Positions 22,487 through 25,044 of a stretch of 25,044 nt of DNA are shown piece after piece. The stretch lies in assembly GCA_964609465.1 (NCBI GenBank), contig CAZSSQ010000013.1, positions 1 through 25,044 of the forward strand, read 5' to 3'. The notes beneath the pieces are model-generated. The model did no database searches and was not told where the DNA came from. It saw nothing but the letters and a program-made list of their open reading frames with translations. The DNA comes from CAVSBT01 sp964609465 (GTDB lineage Bacteria; Chloroflexota; Dehalococcoidia; DSTF01; JALHUB01). Within the stretch, counting starts at the first letter, position 1. Each line of letters opens with the position of its first letter. The position numbers and the translations under genes are program-made.

Positions 22487-23741
22487 GGCGTGCCTTCCTT
22501 CCGGCCCTGGCGGCCGTTCTAGCCCTGGTGCTGCTCCTGGCCGCCTGCGGCATAGCCATCGAAGAGGAGGAGGGCACGCCGGAGCCCGGTCAGCCCGTCG
22601 AGGTCGTCCGGCCGACGCCCGGCACGCCTGCCGGCGTGGTACCCGCCACCCCCTCCTCGGCCGAGACTCCCACCTGCTATCAGCCCACCCCGCAGGAGCC
22701 CGCCGTCGAGGGCACCCCTGTCGAGCCGAGTGAGCGCATCACCAGCCCCGGCCCCGTAGCCACGCCCTCCAGCTACGAGCCGCTCCCCCTCCAAGAGGAC
22801 GCGGCCCTGGAGGCGCGGCTGCGCGAAGTCCTGGGCGACGAGGTCGATTCGTACGGCGTCGTGGTCAAGAGCCTCGACGACGGCCGCGGCGCTCTCATCA
22901 ATCCGGACAAGGTGTTCTACGCCGCCTCCCTCTTCAAGGTCGCCGTCATGTACGAGGTCTTCCACCAGCGATCCCTGGGCCTCCTCAGCTTCGATGAGCG
23001 ATTGCTGGTCACCCCCTACTACGCCGGCTTCGACCTGGGCACCCTGCCCGTCGAGGTGTGCCAGACCCTGAGCGTCGGCGAGGCCCTGGCCTACATGATG
23101 TCCGTCAGCGACAACACCAGCGCCGTCCTCCTCCAGGACCGCGTCGGGGCCGGCAACATCAACCGCTCGCTGGAGGCGTTGGGCCTGACGACGACCCGCT
23201 TCCTGTCCGATGACCTGCCGACCACGGCCGCCGACATGGCCCTGCTCATGGAGATGATCGCCCTGGGGAAGGCGGTGGACGCCGGGGCCAGCCAGGAGAT
23301 GGCGAACCTGCTGGCCAGCGAGGAGATCGACAACGGCCTGCGGGCGGGGGTGGCCTCCGCGGAATCCGCCAGAGGCGGATCTGGCGGAGAGGGGACCGTG
23401 GTCGCCCACAAGACGGGCAACTGGTCCAACGCCACCCACGACGCCGGCATCGTGTATTCGCCGGGCGCCACCTACGTCATCGCCGTCCTCTCGGAGAAGG
23501 CGTACGAGACGGAGCTGACGNNNNNNNNNNNNNNNNNNNNNNNNNNNNNNNNNNNNNNNNNNNNNNNNNNNNNNNNNNNNNNNNNNNNNNNNNNNNNNNN
23601 NNNNNNNNNNNNNNNNNNNNCGCCACCTACGTCATCGCCGTCCTCTCGGAGAAGGCGTACGAGACGGAGCTGACGGCGGAAGTGTCAAGAGTGGCGTGGG
23701 AGTACTACAATGGAACGACTGACGGCGAGGAAGGAGAATAG
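22483..23741 (+). CDS. Serine hydrolase / class A beta-lactamase-like lipoprotein (interrupted by assembly gap)
   Basis: A penicillin-recognising serine hydrolase fold. The signal ends LLLAAC (Cys22), then a Thr/Pro/Glu-rich linker (about 25-100). All three motifs are present: SxxK (S149-L-F-K152), SDN (209-211) and KTG (310-312). The class A omega-loop Glu (ExxLN) is not seen; that region reads TRFLSDDLPTTAADM, so efficient beta-lactamase activity is doubtful. A 100-N gap (23521-23620) follows T346; the sequence after it repeats the previous 55 bp. Removing the gap and one copy (155 bases) restores the frame to a TAG at 23739-23741 and an end AEVSRVAWEYYNGTTDGEEGE minus a residue or so, giving about 367 residues. 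ATG at 22483 overlaps the preceding stop (ATGA). Confidence 0.82.
23365..23388. repeat. Perfect palindrome lying in frame in the serine hydrolase gene
   Basis: Nine-base arms TCCGCCAGA (23365-23373) and TCTGGCGGA (23380-23388) enclose GGCGGA; TCCGCGGA lies just upstream. It encodes the Ala/Ser/Arg/Gly stretch SAESARGGSGG (residues about 292-302), which sits in the loop just before the conserved GTVVAHKTG. Confidence 0.7.
23466..23520 (+). repeat. 55-bp direct duplicate, copy 1 (left of gap)
   Basis: The 55 bases directly before the N run are repeated exactly at 23621-23675 directly after it. They encode part of the serine hydrolase (ATYVIAVLSEKAYETELT). This is best read as two contig ends that overlap but were not merged. 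Confidence 0.95.
23521..23620. other. Assembly gap of 100 N
   Basis: A run of exactly 100 Ns, a conventional length for a gap of unknown size. The identical flanks indicate that the true gap is probably zero, or negative by 55 bp. Confidence 0.98.
23621..23675 (+). repeat. 55-bp direct duplicate, copy 2 (right of gap)
   Basis: Identical to 23466-23520. After it the reading frame continues to a natural stop at 23741, as expected if only one copy exists in the genome. Confidence 0.95.
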
Positions 23742-23742
23742 A

Positions 23743-25044
23743 ATGCGACGCCTACTCATGGCACTGGCGGCCCTGGCCCTCGTCTCGGCATCCGCCTGCG
23801 GTGGCGGCGGCCAGGCCGACCTGACCGACCGCGAGATCACGGACGAAGAGCTGAGCCTGATGGTCCTGCCGCTCCCGGACCTGGGACCGCAGTACGCAGA
23901 CTTCGAGCTGGACGACACGTCAGGGCCTCAGAGCAACGAGCAGGTGATTAGCGACGCCTTCGACGAAGAGGACGAAGCGCAGGACGTGGAGCGGTTTGGT
24001 CGCGCCAGCGGCTACGAGGAGTCCTATACCTTCTCCGCAGCCCAGCCGGACGAGAAAGGCCCGATTCACGTCGCGACGGGGGTGATACTGCACGAAGACG
24101 CCGACGGCGCCTCTGCCAACCTGAAAGACGGCGCAGAGGACGCGCAGCGCGCGGTGGGCATGACTAAAGAGGACGTGACAATACAGGGCGTCGAGACTTT
24201 CGAGGTGGGCGATATCGGGCAGGAGGCGGTCGGGCTGATCCAGAAGGCGTCTGTCAAGGTAAATGAAGAGGAGCTGAGCCTCAACCAGACCATCGTGGGG
24301 TTCCAGGAGGGGAGGCTAATCGGCTCGGTCGCCATCACCAGCCTCGAGGGCGAAGGCGCGCAAGAGGAGGCCACCGCCCTCGCGCGCAAGCTCGATGAGC
24401 GCATCCTGGCGGTGCTGCGAGGCGAGGTGGAGCCGAGCTCAGCGCCTACGTCCCAGGCAGTGCCGGCGCCCACGTCCGCAGCGACGCCAGAGCCCACGTC
24501 CGAAGCAACGCCCGGCCCGAGCGCCGCCGTGTCGCCCTCCGACGTGCTGGAGAGCTTCCGATTCAGCGCCAGGATGTCCGTGGAGCTAGACGGCGGACTG
24601 GTCCTGACTTCGGAAGGTGAGTTTGAGGCGCCCGACCGGCTGGGATGCACGATCAGCGGCTCCCTCGACGGCTCCGCGGTAGGCAAAGACGAGCTGGTGG
24701 TGATCGGCGACGACGGCTGGCTCGATTCGGGCGCAGGATTCGACACCTACAGCGCAGACGACGCCGACGTAGTGCAAGACCTGGCTCTTTGCCCAGGGTC
24801 GGCGGCCTTCTGGGAGGGTTTCGACTTCCTCCAGGAGCCCGGCGCGCTCCGCGGCCAGCCCGACACGATGAACGGGGTAAACGCGACACGGTACTCGCTG
24901 GGCGAGGCCGTTGAGACCCTGAAGTCCATCGGCTTTCTGCCGACTCAACTGGAAGGCATGACGATCAACACGTTCGACGTGTGGGTGGCAGAGGACGGAG
25001 GCTGGGCGGTAGCACTTGACGTGGATATCCTGGCCGACGCACAG
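23743..25044 (+). CDS. Two-domain lipoprotein of unknown function (runs off window)
   Basis: 434 codons are open to the window edge. The start ATG at 23743 has AAGGAG 6 nt upstream and lies 1 nt after the serine hydrolase stop. MRRLLMALAALALVSASAC is a lipoprotein signal with Cys19. The first domain (about 25-225) is acidic and reads as an alternating alpha/beta protein; I do not recognise it. A Thr/Pro/Ser/Ala-rich linker (about 228-265) leads to a second domain with SFRFSARMSVELDGG, a start loosely like LppX/LprAFG-type lipid-binding lipoproteins of actinobacteria. That resemblance is weak and from memory. The frame is read by hand from the DNA; the C-terminus is missing. Confidence 0.75.
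   Translation, partial: MRRLLMALAALALVSASACGGGGQADLTDREITDEELSLMVLPLPDLGPQYADFELDDTSGPQSNEQVISDAFDEEDEAQDVERFGRASGYEESYTFSAAQPDEKGPIHVATGVILHEDADGASANLKDGAEDAQRAVGMTKEDVTIQGVETFEVGDIGQEAVGLIQKASVKVNEEELSLNQTIVGFQEGRLIGSVAITSLEGEGAQEEATALARKLDERILAVLRGEVEPSSAPTSQAVPAPTSAATPEPTSEATPGPSAAVSPSDVLESFRFSARMSVELDGGLVLTSEGEFEAPDRLGCTISGSLDGSAVGKDELVVIGDDGWLDSGAGFDTYSADDADVVQDLALCPGSAAFWEGFDFLQEPGALRGQPDTMNGVNATRYSLGEAVETLKSIGFLPTQLEGMTINTFDVWVAEDGGWAVALDVDILADAQ

Noticed and set aside
23621..23741. A separate small gene after the N gap
   Set aside because: It is the C-terminal end of the serine hydrolase once the duplicated contig ends are merged.
22483..23741. Functional class A beta-lactamase conferring resistance
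   Set aside because: The omega-loop glutamate is not visible and the lipoprotein context fits a general serine hydrolase; not supported from sequence alone.

Overview
The window is a GC-rich bacterial chromosome segment carrying ordinary housekeeping genes. It most resembles a metagenome-assembled Chloroflexota genome, perhaps Dehalococcoidia or a relative. That placement is an inference from gene content (AtpZ-type protein heading an F-type ATP synthase operon, Rex, DUF951, GYD-domain, bifunctional-nuclease family, AmmeMemoRadiSam radical SAM enzyme), not from a marker-gene tree. MurA and MreB imply peptidoglycan synthesis and a rod-type cytoskeleton. Many lipoproteins point to a cell that decorates its outer face this way. 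No rRNA, tRNA, CRISPR, transposase or phage gene was seen.

Layout. 1-510 (-): N-terminal part of a B12-dependent acyl-CoA mutase large subunit, running off the edge. 511-806: gene-free, with a hairpin. 807-1277 (-) DUF192 lipoprotein and 1337-2401 (+) amrS diverge from a 59-bp region. 2484-2771 (-) GYD protein and 3060-3698 (+) rex diverge from a 288-bp region holding two recognisable promoters and a Rex-box-like operator at the rex promoter. rex converges on mreB across a clean hairpin terminator. 3769-6103 (-): murA-mreB. 6195-13850 (-): one ATP synthase operon, atpZ-B-E-F-H-[DinB-like]-A-G-D-C, with an extra gene between atpH and atpA and an enlarged subunit a. 14033-14575 (-): bifunctional nuclease family gene with its own promoter and terminator. 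14616-18570 (-): pyrF-DUF951-MFS-MFS, tightly packed. 18732-19505 (+) comB meets an unknown membrane protein gene (-) at a shared CTAG. 20014-25044 (+): cinA, a PD40 propeller lipoprotein, a serine hydrolase lipoprotein and a two-domain lipoprotein cut by the window end. Successive genes in this last group overlap or lie 1 nt apart.

How the genes work together. The largest block is proton-driven ATP synthesis; the c subunit has the proton-type ion site. Rex next door would sense NADH/NAD+. murA and mreB supply cell-wall precursor synthesis and its spatial control; MurA carries Asp where most bacteria have the fosfomycin-target Cys. The last operon couples a nucleotide-salvage/repair protein to three secreted lipoproteins of unclear common purpose.

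I found no convincing new multigene system. The points most worth a second look are the DinB-like gene inside the atp operon, the roughly 70-80-residue insert in AtpB, the MurA Cys-to-Asp change, the Rex operator, two palindromic or repetitive DNA elements lying in frame inside coding sequences (pyrF and the serine hydrolase), and a 100-N scaffold gap flanked by an exact 55-bp duplicate, which is almost certainly an assembly artefact splitting one intact gene.
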